Positions 20,972 to 31,000 are shown, counted from the first letter of the stretch. The stretch: DNA of 64,000 nt from Bin18 sp965242795 (GCA_965242795.1 OZ251505.1:1364001-1428000); one strand, 5' to 3'. Made by a program: numbers and translations. The notes: a model not told the origin generated them from the sequence alone.

Positions 20972-20998
20972 GTCGGACTCCGCTTCGGTTCATCCAAC
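20972..20998. repeat. Diverged copy of the GTCGGATTA...ATCCGAC hairpin repeat
   Basis: Reads GTCGGACTCCGCTTCGGTTC then ATCCAAC, a decayed version of the intact hairpin at 22152-22179. Lies just upstream of the deoxyribosyltransferase-like gene, which is thus bracketed by two copies of the same repeat family. Confidence 0.5.
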
Positions 20999-21099
20999 CT
21001 CCGGGGCTGCCGTCCACCGCAAGGGTTTCGGGAATAGCTGATGGGGACGCAGAAGGACGAAATTCGATAACCAGTCAAAAAAAACGGAGGCTCTCCGAG

Positions 21100-22143
21100 A
21101 TGAACAAGCGCATTGAAGCAGCAAAAGAACGATTAACTCAACGGGGCGAACGTATACCTTGCCCCATCTGGGGTTCCCCTTACGAAGCATGGCGCATTCG
21201 CGATTTCTCCTCTGACATCCATGAATACTATTCTCCACGCGCAGGCGGGGTGTTTCGTGCCGAAAATACTGAGGATTATCATTACTCCGCATCTCAAAAG
21301 GCAACGCAGATCAAGATTTCCCGTTGGGTGTACGATAAGAACCAGCTCGGTGAAATAGGTTGCCTGACCCCGAATGAGATCGAGCGAATCGAAAAACAGG
21401 AACGTCTGGGCATCGATCAGCGGATGGAAAGACTGCTCCGGTGCTTCGAGACCATTCCGTCTCAGGTTTTACGCGGACTATCCTATAATAGGAGAGGAAG
21501 TACGGGAGGATATTTGGATCCTCATGAACGTGACATCATAGAAGCCGCCACGGAGTGTTCGACCGGCGCTGAACAGGAAGAACTCGACTGGCTGACATCG
21601 ACTGCCGATAAGAGGGGCTGGCTGGAAATACACAATTCTTACAGACGTCTGACGCCGGCAGGAGTGAAGCGGCTGGAAGAACTGGGAACCAAGGCCGTCA
21701 ACTCCGAACAGGCGTTTGTTGCGATGTGGTTCGATGAATCAGTCGATGAAGCCTATGAAAAGGGAGTCGAACCTGCGATCATAGATTCGGGTTACAGGCC
21801 CCTTCGTATTGATAAGAAAGAACACAACAATAAAATCGACGAGGAGATCATCCTCGAAATTGGTCGCTCCCAATTCGTGGTATGCGACTTTACTTGCGAA
21901 CTTGTCGAACATAAGGGCAAACTAACCGCCCTTCCCCGGGGCGGCGTTTATTATGAGGCCGGCTTCGCCAAGGGATTGGGGATTGAGGTGATCTGGATGT
22001 GCCGAGCAGATCACATTAAGCACGTCCATTTCGACACCCGACAGTTCAATCACATTGCGTGGCAGACGCCTGAAGACCTCAAAACAAAATTGCGAAAGCG
22101 GATTGATGAGGCCATAGGAGACGGGCCGTTAAAAGGCCGCTGA
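21100..22143 (+). CDS. Deoxyribosyltransferase/TIR-like defence protein
   Basis: 347 residues from ATG 21100, preceded by CGGAGG; the frame extends upstream without a start signal. The C-terminal about 140 residues carry QAFVAMWFDESVDEAYEKG, PLRIDKKEHNNKIDEEI, FVVCDFTCELV and GGVYYEAGFAKGLGIEVIW. This pattern fits the nucleoside 2-deoxyribosyltransferase/TIR-like superfamily with a likely catalytic Glu in YYEAGFA (about residue 286). The N-terminal about 200 residues look helical and may sense the trigger. GC is clearly lower than the neighbours, suggesting separate acquisition. Probably a nucleotide or NAD-attacking effector (inference). Confidence 0.7.
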   Translation: MNKRIEAAKERLTQRGERIPCPIWGSPYEAWRIRDFSSDIHEYYSPRAGGVFRAENTEDYHYSASQKATQIKISRWVYDKNQLGEIGCLTPNEIERIEKQERLGIDQRMERLLRCFETIPSQVLRGLSYNRRGSTGGYLDPHERDIIEAATECSTGAEQEELDWLTSTADKRGWLEIHNSYRRLTPAGVKRLEELGTKAVNSEQAFVAMWFDESVDEAYEKGVEPAIIDSGYRPLRIDKKEHNNKIDEEIILEIGRSQFVVCDFTCELVEHKGKLTALPRGGVYYEAGFAKGLGIEVIWMCRADHIKHVHFDTRQFNHIAWQTPEDLKTKLRKRIDEAIGDGPLKGR

Positions 22144-22151
22144 GCGGGAGT

Positions 22152-22179
22152 GTCGGATTACGCCTTCGGCTCATCCGAC
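22152..22179. repeat. GTCGGATTA...ATCCGAC hairpin repeat
   Basis: Intact imperfect palindrome: GTCGGATTACGCC, loop TTCGG, CTCATCCGAC, followed by CTACGGG. The same sequence type is a widespread intergenic repeat in bacteria. Diverged relatives are at 20972-20998, 59344-59373 and 60118-60145. It sits between the effector gene and the methylase gene and could act as a weak terminator or processing site. Confidence 0.65.
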
Positions 22180-22207
22180 CTACGGGACGAGATCGAACAA
22201 CGAGAGC

Positions 22208-25200
22208 ATGACCCACAAGCGGCTCATCGAGGTGGAGTTTCCGCTCGAACAGGTGTCGCTCGATGCCGTGCACGAGAAGAACGTGCGGCATGGGCATATC
22301 TCGACCCTCCACATCTGGCCGGCGCGCCGGCCGCTGGCGGCGTGCCGTGCGGCCCTGATCGCCACGCTGCTACCCGACCCCGGCTACGCCGAGGAACGCA
22401 AGGCCATCTATCGGCGCATGGCCGGCACCGTGGTGGAGACGGTCGCCCCGGAGCGCCGCGACGGGCGCCGCGTGGAGCAGCGCCGGCGTGAGACGCGCGA
22501 CGGCATCCTGCATTGGGGCCGCGAACACGGACCCGACCTGGAGTGGTTCCGCGCGAAGATTCGTGCCGCGTACGGCGGCCGGGCGCCCAAGGTGCTCGAC
22601 CCGTTCGCGGGCGGCGGCGCCATTCCGCTGGAGGCCATGCGCCTCGGCTGCGAGGTGACGGCCAACGACCTGAATCCCGTCGCCTGGTTCATTCTGAAGT
22701 GCACGCTCGAATATCCGCAGCGGCTTGCCGGCCGGACGCGCCCGCTGCCCGACTTCGCCCTGCGCGACCGCGCTTTCATGGCCGCGTTCCTCAAGGCCAA
22801 GGGCTACACGGCCGCGGCCCTGCGGCAGGAACTCGCCAAGCTGGACGCCGCGGGCCGTGCCGACCGGGCGGCCGAGCCCGAACTCCTCTCACGCCGCCCG
22901 CTGCCCGACGCCGACTTGGCGTGGCAGGTACGCGCCTGGGGTCGGCGGGTGCTGGCCGCGGCGCGCACCCGGCTGGCCCGGCGCTATCCGACGTATGCGG
23001 AGTGGACGAGTCTCGGGACCGGCCGGGCGTCCCGACGCCGGGTGCGTGGGGACGGCGGGGGACAGGCGCCGCATCTCTCGCTCCCCGAGCCCGTCGAAAG
23101 GCCGCAGGGCGAGGGGCCGGGCGAGCGGTTGCGCCGGCTGGAGCCGGACGCCGACGGCACGACGGACGTGGCGTCGCTGAACGCAGGCTTCGGTGCGGCG
23201 TATCTGGCCGACCCGCGTAACCCGCGCTGGGTGGCGAAGCCCACGGTCGCCTATCTGTGGGCGCGCACCGTGCCGTGCAAGGGCTGCCGCGCCACGCTGC
23301 CGCTGCTCAAGACCAAGTGGCTGGCGAAGAAGGAGACGAAGCGCGTGCTGCTGACCGTCACGCCCAACGCCGACCGCACCGGCGTCGTCTTCGGCATCGA
23401 ACCGGACGTGCCGCAGGTCGGCGGCAACGTGGCACAGCGACGCGCCCACGACCAGCGCCGCGGGGCCGGCACCATGAGCCGGTCGGGCGCGCAATGCCCC
23501 AACTGTCCGACCATCATGAGCATGGAGGACATCCGCCTCGAAGGGCGCGCCGGCCGGCTGGGCGCCGCGATGACCGCGGTCGTGGTGGACGGGCTCAAAG
23601 GCAAGGAATATCGCCTGCCGACCGAGGCGGAACTGCGGGCCGCGGACGTGTCGCAACAGGAACTCGACGCCCTGTATGCGGAGATTCCGTTCGGGTTGCC
23701 GGAGGAACCGATCAGTGCGGCCCGGCCGTCGCCGAACTCCCGAGGCGCTTCCGGTCTGCCGCGCTACGGATTCGACACTTGGCGAAAGATTTTCACGGAA
23801 CGGCAATTGCTGGCGATGGGGACGTTCATTCGAGAGATTCGCCACGTATCGAAAGACAAAGACGATTACCTTAAGAATTGGTCCGAGGCAGTCGTTGCTT
23901 ACAACGCGATATGTATAGGTCGGTTGGCTGATTATTCAAGCGCCGTTTGTTCCTGGCACAACGGCAGGGAGGTTATAGGACATACATTCGTCAGATTTGC
24001 ACTACCTATGGTGTGGGACTATGCAGAAGTTAATCCGTTCTCAAATTCTTCTGGAAATTTCTTCGGCTCGCTCGATTGGGTTGCCCGATTTGTTTCACAT
24101 ACATCTGAGGGCATAAAGAGTAGTCCCGATCCAACTGTGCAAGCGACAAGTGCCCCTTTGGTCAAAGGAGAATACGATACTGTTATTACAGACCCACCTT
24201 ACTACGACGCTATTCCCTATTCTGATCTGATGGACTTCTTCCACGTTTGGTTGAGGCGAGCATTACATGGAATTTCGTCTATAACGGATACGGTATTCAC
24301 CAACCCCCTCGGTCCGAAGTGGGATCACGATAAAAACGACGGCGAGTTGATAGATCAACCCAGCCGTTTCGACTCCAACGTCACAGCGTCTAGGGCAGCC
24401 TATGAAGACGGTATGTTCCGCAGCTTTCGGGCCTGTCTGGAAGTATTGCGGGACGATGGGCGCTTGGTCGTCGCGTTCGCCAATAAACAGCCCCAAGCCT
24501 GGGAGACGCTGGTCTCCGCATTGATCCGCGCCGGATTCGTCGTCGACGGCTCGTGGCCCATCCAAACGGAAATGCAGAACAAAGTGGCGGGCGGCGCACG
24601 GCTCTCTTCCTCGATCTGGCTCGTCTGCAAGAAGCGCCCCGCGGCCCGTCCCGGCTGGGACGCCGCGGTGTTGGCCGACATGCGCGCGCGCATTCGCACG
24701 CAACTGCGCGATTTCTGGGACGCCGGCATCCGCGGCCCGGACTTCGTGTGGGCGGCGACCGGCCCGGCGCTGGAAGCTTTCTCCAAATATCCCGTGGTGA
24801 AGAAGGCCGGTGCCGCGGGCGCCGCGCTGAGCGTGTCGGAGTTTCTGCGCGAGGTGCGCCGCATCGTGGTGGACTTCGTGGTGGGCCGCGTGCTGACGCA
24901 CGACGCCGCGGCCGAGACGGTCAGCGGCCTGGACGACGTGACGACCTATTACCTGCTGCACCGCAAGGACTTCGGACTGGGCGACGCGCCCATCGGCGCC
25001 TGCATTCTGTATGCCCTGTCGTGCAACTTATCGGACGCCGACTTGGCCGACCGATACGACATCCTGGCCCGCGGGAGCAAAAGTCTGTTCGACGACGGAG
25101 ACGCCGCCGGCCCGGACGCCGCGGCCGCGGCGTCCGGGGGCAAGGGGAACACGGCCAGACTGCAACCCTGGCACCGGCGCACCGCCAAATGGCTGGGCAT

Positions 25201-25480
25201 GGAAGCCGCGGGCGGACGGCCGGCGCCGCTGATCGACCAGGCGCACAAGCTGATGCACCTGTGGCGCGCGGGCGACGAGGCCAAGGTCAACGACTATCTC
25301 GACACGCGCGGCCTGAAGCGCAACGCCCTGTTCGTGCAGGTGGTGCAGGCGTTGATCGAACTGGCGCCGGCCGGCGCGGAGGAGCGCGCCATCCTGGAGT
25401 CCGTCTCCAACCACATCGCGGCGCGGGGCGGCTTGGCGCCCCCGCGGCAGCGGGAGTTGCACCTGGGCGCGACGCCATGA
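22208..25480 (+). CDS. DUF1156 adenine-specific DNA methylase with zinc ribbon (Hma-like methylase)
   Basis: 1090 residues. The DUF1156 head reads KRLIEVEFPLEQVS...HGHISTLHIWPARRPLAA. AdoMet motif I is VLDPFAGGGAIPLEAM near residue 130, and a zinc ribbon is seen in CKGCRA (about 357) and CPNCPT. The catalytic DPPYYDAIPYSD lies near residue 662. DPPY implies N6-adenine or N4-cytosine methylation. Middle member of the helicase-methylase-ATPase shell. Two oddities: an in-frame repeat-like insertion at nt 23070-23125, and a sharp low-GC block about 23760-24420 that contains the catalytic motif. Confidence 0.88.
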   Translation: MTHKRLIEVEFPLEQVSLDAVHEKNVRHGHISTLHIWPARRPLAACRAALIATLLPDPGYAEERKAIYRRMAGTVVETVAPERRDGRRVEQRRRETRDGILHWGREHGPDLEWFRAKIRAAYGGRAPKVLDPFAGGGAIPLEAMRLGCEVTANDLNPVAWFILKCTLEYPQRLAGRTRPLPDFALRDRAFMAAFLKAKGYTAAALRQELAKLDAAGRADRAAEPELLSRRPLPDADLAWQVRAWGRRVLAAARTRLARRYPTYAEWTSLGTGRASRRRVRGDGGGQAPHLSLPEPVERPQGEGPGERLRRLEPDADGTTDVASLNAGFGAAYLADPRNPRWVAKPTVAYLWARTVPCKGCRATLPLLKTKWLAKKETKRVLLTVTPNADRTGVVFGIEPDVPQVGGNVAQRRAHDQRRGAGTMSRSGAQCPNCPTIMSMEDIRLEGRAGRLGAAMTAVVVDGLKGKEYRLPTEAELRAADVSQQELDALYAEIPFGLPEEPISAARPSPNSRGASGLPRYGFDTWRKIFTERQLLAMGTFIREIRHVSKDKDDYLKNWSEAVVAYNAICIGRLADYSSAVCSWHNGREVIGHTFVRFALPMVWDYAEVNPFSNSSGNFFGSLDWVARFVSHTSEGIKSSPDPTVQATSAPLVKGEYDTVITDPPYYDAIPYSDLMDFFHVWLRRALHGISSITDTVFTNPLGPKWDHDKNDGELIDQPSRFDSNVTASRAAYEDGMFRSFRACLEVLRDDGRLVVAFANKQPQAWETLVSALIRAGFVVDGSWPIQTEMQNKVAGGARLSSSIWLVCKKRPAARPGWDAAVLADMRARIRTQLRDFWDAGIRGPDFVWAATGPALEAFSKYPVVKKAGAAGAALSVSEFLREVRRIVVDFVVGRVLTHDAAAETVSGLDDVTTYYLLHRKDFGLGDAPIGACILYALSCNLSDADLADRYDILARGSKSLFDDGDAAGPDAAAAASGGKGNTARLQPWHRRTAKWLGMEAAGGRPAPLIDQAHKLMHLWRAGDEAKVNDYLDTRGLKRNALFVQVVQALIELAPAGAEERAILESVSNHIAARGGLAPPRQRELHLGATP

Positions 25481-25518
25481 TGGGGTTCGAGTAGCGACGT
25501 CGGTTCCCCCCTCTCCCC

Positions 25519-25785
25519 AGCCCTCCCCCTCAAGGGGGGAGGGAGTAGAAAAAAACGGGGATTACATACTTGACGATCCTTACTTGTTCTTTCCCTTCAA
25601 TGACGACGTGTAGGAGCGTAGAATGTTGTGCCCCTCCGCCCGACGAGGGGCAAAAGGACATCTCGGGATCGTCAAGTATGTAATCCTCAAAAAACCTCCC
25701 TCCTCCAGGTCCCTGAGCAGGCCGAAAGGTCGAAGGGTTGTGAGAGAGCAGAAAAGAATTCCCTCCCCCCTTGAGGGGGAGGGCT
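25519..25785. repeat. Nested inverted-repeat (MITE-like) element
   Basis: Outer arms 25519-25544 and 25760-25785 are a perfect 26-bp inverted repeat, each arm itself palindromic (CCCTCCCCCTCAAGGGGGG). Inner arms 25559-25579 and 25666-25686 are a perfect 21-bp inverted repeat beginning GGATTACATACTTGACG. The centre holds a GCCCCT...AGGGGC hairpin. There is no open frame. The inner arms are related to the ends of 20632-20927 and to 58542-58563. Fills the gap between the methylase and the AAA ATPase gene, at the junction of shell and cargo. Confidence 0.75.
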
Positions 25786-25820
25786 AGGGTGGGGGGGAGT
25801 AGGGAGATGAGGGCCGTCCC

Positions 25821-27122
25821 ATGATTACCTCGATTCGGCTGGTCAACTTCAAGAACTTCGCGGACGAGACGCTGCGCCTGGGTCCGGTCACGATCCTCGT
25901 GGGCGCCAACGCCAGCGGCAAGAGCAACGTCCGCGACGCCTTCCGCATCCTGCAGGGGATAGGCCGCGGCTACACCCTGGCGGAAATTTTCGGCGGCAAA
26001 CGCGAAGCCGGCTGGCTGCCGATCCGCGGCGCGATGAACGAAATCATCCGCTTCGGGCAATCTACGTTTTCACTCGAGGTCGAGTCGGATCTGGAGGGGA
26101 AGAAATTTCGCTATATGATCGAGATCGGACACTCGACCAACAAGACGACTTTCGCGGCACAGTGGGACGGGCCGTTCCGGGTGGAAAAAGAACGTCTCGA
26201 AGCGGGTTCGAAAGTCATGTACCGCGCCGGCCGGGACGCTACCGGAACGCTGCGGATCACGGAAAGCGACGAGGAATTCGACGAAACCGAGCTCGACTTG
26301 GAATGGGAGCATCCGATCCTCAACGCCTTGTCCCCCAGGCAGGGCGCTCTGAGTCCCGCCATGTCGAACGTCTTTCAAGTTTCACGCCGAGTTCTCGGAG
26401 ATCTGGGACCCATACGCTTCTTGAACCCCGTACCCGATCGAATGCGGGAGCCCGCATCTCCCGACGCGACCATCTTGGGAGGCGGCAGCGAAAACTTATC
26501 GACCTTCTTTCCCCGCGCGACCATCTTGAGCGACGCTGGTGAAAACTTATCGACCGCCTTGCAGGAAATCTGCGCCGATCCCGAGCGTCGAGAGACGCTG
26601 ACGAGTTGGCTGCACGAACTCACGCCGATGGACGTCACGGGGTTCGAGTTTCCGCGCGATCCCAGTGGCCGGGTGCATCTCGTCATCTGCGAGAAGAACG
26701 GCCGCAAGGTCTCGGCCGCCAGCGCGTCGGACGGCACGTTGCGCTTTCTCGCCCTGCTGGTCGCGCTGTTCGACAGGTACGACGCGGGGTTGTTCTTCGA
26801 TGAACTCGACACCGGCATTCATCCGGTCAGGTTGGGGCTGCTGCTCGATCTGTTCGAGGGGCCGGCGCGAGGCGACCGGCAGATCATCGGCACGACCCAC
26901 GCGCCGACCCTACTGACCGCGATGAACGACGAGACGTTCGAAAATTCGTCCGTCGTGTGTCGCCTGGAAAACGCGGACGACGCCATCATCCGCCCGCTTG
27001 CCGCCTTTCCCAACGTGCGGGACCTGCGGCAAGATCAGGGGCTGGGGCCATTGCACGAATCCGGCTGGATGGAAGACATGCTCGCCTTCGGGGAAGGGAA
27101 CGACGCGGGGGACGGGGAATGA
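25821..27122 (+). CDS. AAA ATPase (SMC/OLD-like), paired with TOPRIM protein
   Basis: 433 residues. The N-terminus MITSIRLVNFKNFADETL and Walker A GANASGKSN (near residue 33) mark an ABC-type AAA ATPase of the OLD/RecF type. The distal lobe has FFDELDTGIHPVRLGLLLDLF (Walker B) and IIGTTHAPTLLTAM. Coupled to the TOPRIM gene by an ATGA overlap. Splitting of ATPase and TOPRIM into two genes recalls PARIS and OLD-like class 2 systems, but no specific name can be given. Placed in the second cargo site of the shell. Confidence 0.82.
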   Translation: MITSIRLVNFKNFADETLRLGPVTILVGANASGKSNVRDAFRILQGIGRGYTLAEIFGGKREAGWLPIRGAMNEIIRFGQSTFSLEVESDLEGKKFRYMIEIGHSTNKTTFAAQWDGPFRVEKERLEAGSKVMYRAGRDATGTLRITESDEEFDETELDLEWEHPILNALSPRQGALSPAMSNVFQVSRRVLGDLGPIRFLNPVPDRMREPASPDATILGGGSENLSTFFPRATILSDAGENLSTALQEICADPERRETLTSWLHELTPMDVTGFEFPRDPSGRVHLVICEKNGRKVSAASASDGTLRFLALLVALFDRYDAGLFFDELDTGIHPVRLGLLLDLFEGPARGDRQIIGTTHAPTLLTAMNDETFENSSVVCRLENADDAIIRPLAAFPNVRDLRQDQGLGPLHESGWMEDMLAFGEGNDAGDGE

Positions 27123-27703
27123 AGGTCTTTCTCATCCCCGAGGATTCGCGCAGAGACAAGTTCATTTTGAAACCGCTGTTCGAGTCGCTTTTCCGGTCCA
27201 TCGGCAAGCCGAGAACACGGGTCCGCGTCTGTGAAAACCCGGTGCTGCGGGGCGTGGGCGCGGCGATGAACGTGGACCGCTTGGCGCAAATCGTCCGGCG
27301 GTACAAAGGCGAGACGGACATCTTCGTCCTGTGCGTCGATCGTGACGGTGACGAGAACCGCCGCGACCGACTCGCCGAACTCGAAGCACGGTTGCGCGCC
27401 GACCGCGCGTTCTTCGCCGAAAATGCGTGGGAGGAGTTGGAAACCTGGGTGTTGGCGGGGGTGACGCTGCTCCCCGGCTGGAACTGGAGAGAGGTGCGCG
27501 CGGAAGTGCACGTGAAGGAACGGTACTTCGACGTTTTGGCGAAAGCGCGTGGCGTTGCCCGAAGTGCCGGCCGCGGCCGGAAGCCGCTCGCAGAGGAAGC
27601 CGCCCAGCGCATCGACGCGGTCCGCGCCAAATGCCCGGAGGACTTCGACGCGCTGGCGCAGCGGCTCGAAGCGCACGTCCGGACGGGTGGAGCGTCGGTT
27701 TGA
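27119..27703 (+). CDS. TOPRIM-domain nuclease-like protein (DUF4276/OLD partner type)
   Basis: 194 residues from the ATG that overlaps the ATPase stop. TOPRIM acidic residues: Glu8 in LIPEDSRRDKF and Asp74-x-Asp76 in VLCVDRDGDEN, followed by WEELETWVLAG near residue 105. The Lys/Arg-rich C-terminus may bind nucleic acid. In ATPase plus TOPRIM systems this subunit is the nuclease activated by the ATPase; that role is inferred here. Confidence 0.72.
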   Translation: MKVFLIPEDSRRDKFILKPLFESLFRSIGKPRTRVRVCENPVLRGVGAAMNVDRLAQIVRRYKGETDIFVLCVDRDGDENRRDRLAELEARLRADRAFFAENAWEELETWVLAGVTLLPGWNWREVRAEVHVKERYFDVLAKARGVARSAGRGRKPLAEEAAQRIDAVRAKCPEDFDALAQRLEAHVRTGGASV

Positions 27704-27819
27704 AGCCGCGGCGCGAACCGGACCCTTCGACCTGGGAACGCGGGCGCCTCGCCCGCCTCCGAAGCCCGGTGCCGCGGGGCGGGCCGGCTCAGGGTCCCGT
27801 CCGCGATCACCGTTGGGGA

Positions 27820-27938
27820 ACCCTCTCCCTAGCCCTCCCCCAGAGGGGGAGGGGATCGGAAGGAGCGGAGCCTTTGAATGCTCTTCTCCTTTAAGGGAGG
27901 GGCGGAGCCTACCCCGGACGTAATCCGGGGGAGAGGGT
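27820..27938. repeat. CCTCTCC...GGAGAGG bounded repeat element
   Basis: Ends ACCCTCTCC and GGAGAGGGT are inverted repeats. Inside lie a CCCTCCCCCAGAGGGGGAGGG hairpin region and the CCCCGGACGTAATCCGGGGG palindrome. Sibling elements are at 55178-55248 and 56470-56634, and partial copies at 31385-31403, 53392-53432 and 60196-60232. An unrelated repeat (CCTGGGAACGCGGGCG type) precedes it at 27731-27756. Together they make up the 27704-28051 gap. Confidence 0.65.
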
Positions 27939-28051
27939 CCGCCGCACGCCCCGAACAGATCGCGCATTTCGCCCCCCTGTCCGATCCGACGTTCCTTGAG
28001 ATCGCCGCACGGAATGATAGAAGAGGCGGCGCGAAACGGACGAAAAACAGT

Positions 28052-31000
28052 ATGGCGCAGACGACCCCCTGGACCCCGTGGCACGCGGTGGTGACGCTGC
28101 GCGAGGACGTGCGCACCGGCGAACTGTCGCTGGCCGACTTCGCCGCGGACCTGCACGACGTGATGATGCAGGCCGGCGCCCGGCCGATCTACGAGGACCC
28201 GGCGCGCTTCTTCGCACTCACCTTTCCGACGCTGTCCCTGCGCGACTTGGCGCGCGACGTGATCGGCCGGCTGGCCGGCACGAATACCAAGGCCATCCGG
28301 CAGCTCGAACTCACCTACGGCGGCGGCAAGACGCATACGCTGGTGACGCTGCGCCACCTCGTGCACGACCCGGACGCGCTGCCGGCCCTGCCCGCGGTGG
28401 CGCATTTCAAGTCGCACGTCGGCATGCCGCTGCCGCGGGCGCGCGTGGCCGCGCTCAGCTTCGACAAGCTCGACGTGGAAAAAGGCATGCAGGTGCGCGG
28501 CCCGCACGGGGAAGTGCGCTGGCTGCGGCACCCGTGGAGCGTGCTCGCCTTTCAACTGGCGGGCGAGGACGGGGTGCGCGCCCTGCACGCCGACGGCGCC
28601 GCGGACGAACGCGACACGCCGCCCGCGGAGCCGCTGTTGGCCGCACTGCTGTCGCGGCCGCAGGCCGACGGCCTGTCCACCCTGGTGCTGATCGACGAAG
28701 TCCTGATGTACGCGCGCGAGAAAGCCGCGCTCGGCGACGTGTGGCGCACCCGGCTGATCGATTTCTTCCAATACCTGTGTCAGGCCGTGGCCAAGGTGGA
28801 CCGCTGCGCCCTGGTCGCGTCGCTGCTCGCCTCCGACCCGGAGAAGAGCGACCGCTTCGGCAAGGAACTCAGCGCGCAGATCTTCGAGATCCTCAACCGG
28901 CAGCGCGAAGAAGGCGTGCAGCCCGTGCAGAAGGAGGACGTGGCCGAGGTGCTGCGCCGCCGCTTCTTCGAGACCGCGTCGATCGGCGACCCCGCCGCCT
29001 TCCGCCCGCACGTCACGGCCGCGGTGGCGAACATCGCCGCGATCGACGAGACCGTCCGCAAGGACCGCACGCAGGCCGAGGACCGCTTCCTGCGCAGTTT
29101 CCCCTTCCATCCCGACCTGACGGACATCTTCTATACGCGCTGGACGCAACTCGACGGGTTCCAGCGCACGCGCGGGATTCTGCGGACGTTCGCCATCGCG
29201 CTGGGCGACGCCGAGCGGTGGGACGCGGGGCCGCTGGTCGGGCCGAACGTGTTCCTGCCGGCCCCCGGACGGGCGGGCGTGGCCGAAGCGGCGCGCGAGT
29301 TGACCGGCATCGCCACGCGCGAGGTGACCGAGGGGCCGGGCAACGACTGGACGTCGGTCTTCGAGGGCGAGTTGGCCAAGGCGCGCAGCATTCAGGCCGA
29401 GCAGCCCGGGCTCAAGTTCCGGGAGCTGGAACAGGCGGTGTGCGCGGTGTTCCTGAGTTCGCAGCCCATCGGGCAGAAGGCGCGCACGCCGGACGTGGCC
29501 GCGCTGGTCGGGGCGACGCGGCCCGACCGCATCGAACTGGACAAGGGGCTGCGGCGCTGGACCGAACTGTCCTGGTTTCTGGACGAAGCCGAATTCGCCG
29601 GCGACCCGCAGGCGGTGCCCAAGGCGTGGCGGCTGGGCAACCGGCCGAACCTGAAACAGATGCACCACGACGCGTGCGCCAACCGGGTGACGGAGGAGAT
29701 GGTCGAGCAGAAACTCCTGGCCGACGTGCGGCAGACGCGCAGCCTGATCCAGGGCGCGGCGCAGGCCGGGGCGCGCGTCCACCTGTTGCCGGAGCAGCCG
29801 CGCGACGTCGAGAACGACGGGGAGTTCCACTTCGCCGTGCTGGGGCCGCGGGCCGTGTCCGACTCGGGCAAGCCGAGTCCCGCGGCGCGGCGCTTCCTCG
29901 ACGAGACGACCGGCCCCGACCGCCCGCGCACCTGCCGCAACGCGGTCGTGCTGGTGGTGCCGTCGCGCGACGGACTCGACGCGGTGCGCACGCGCGTCCG
30001 CGAATATCTCGGCTGGGAGGAGGTGCGCGGCCAACTGGCGCACCAGCCGCCCGACCCGCTGCGCGAGGGCCGGCTGGCGGCTTGGACGGACCAGGCCAGA
30101 CGACGGATTCCCGAAGCGGTCCGCCATGCCTGGGCGATCGTGGTGACCGTCAACGAGCAGAACGACGTCCACGCCTTCAAGCTCACGGTCGGCAGCGCGC
30201 CGCTGTTTCCGACCGTGCAGGCCGACCCGCGGGCGCGGATGCAGGACACGCCGGTCAGCCCGGAGGCCCTGCTGCCGGGCGGCCCGTACGACCTGTGGCG
30301 CGAGGACGAGCCGGCGCGCCGGGCGAAGGATCTGGCCGGCGCGTTCGCCGAGAATCCGCGGCTGCCCAAGATGCTGCGGCGCAAAGAGGTGCTCGACACC
30401 ATCGACCACGGCGTGCGCGCGGGGGTGTTCGTCGCCGCGCTGACCCGGCCCGACGGCTCCGTCAAGACGTGGTGGCGCACGCCGATCGACGAGGCCGCGC
30501 GCAAGGAACCCGCGCTGGAGGTGTTCCGGCCCGAACGGGCGGTGCTGCAGGAACTTCCGCCGGCGGCGCTGGCCCCGGGCGTGTTGCCGGACCTGTGGAC
30601 ACACGAGTCGGTCACGGTTGCCGACGTGGTGGCGTACTTCACGGGCGGCCGGACGGTCGCGGTGCAGCGCGACGGCTACGAGGAACCGGTCGGCATTCCG
30701 GCGTGTCCGCAGGCCGCGGTCGAGGCGGCGATTGCCGAGGCGGTGCTGCAGGGCGTGCTGTGGCTCGTGCACGGCCCGGCGAGTTTCCAGGCCGAGGCGC
30801 TGCCCGCGGGCGTGCTGGCCGGCGCGGCGCAGTTACGGGCGCCTCTCCCACCGCTGGAAGTCGATCTCCTGACGCAGGACGCCCTGCCCGAAGCGTGGAA
30901 GGACGGGCGCACGAACGCGCTGGCGCTTTCCCTCGGGCTGGCGGCCCGCATGGGAGCCCCGGTACCGTGGACGGTGCTGCGCGCCGCCATCGACGCCGCG

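Noticed and set aside
25481..25820. Insertion sequence with transposase
   Set aside because: Perfect inverted repeats are present but there is no transposase frame inside; at most a non-autonomous element.
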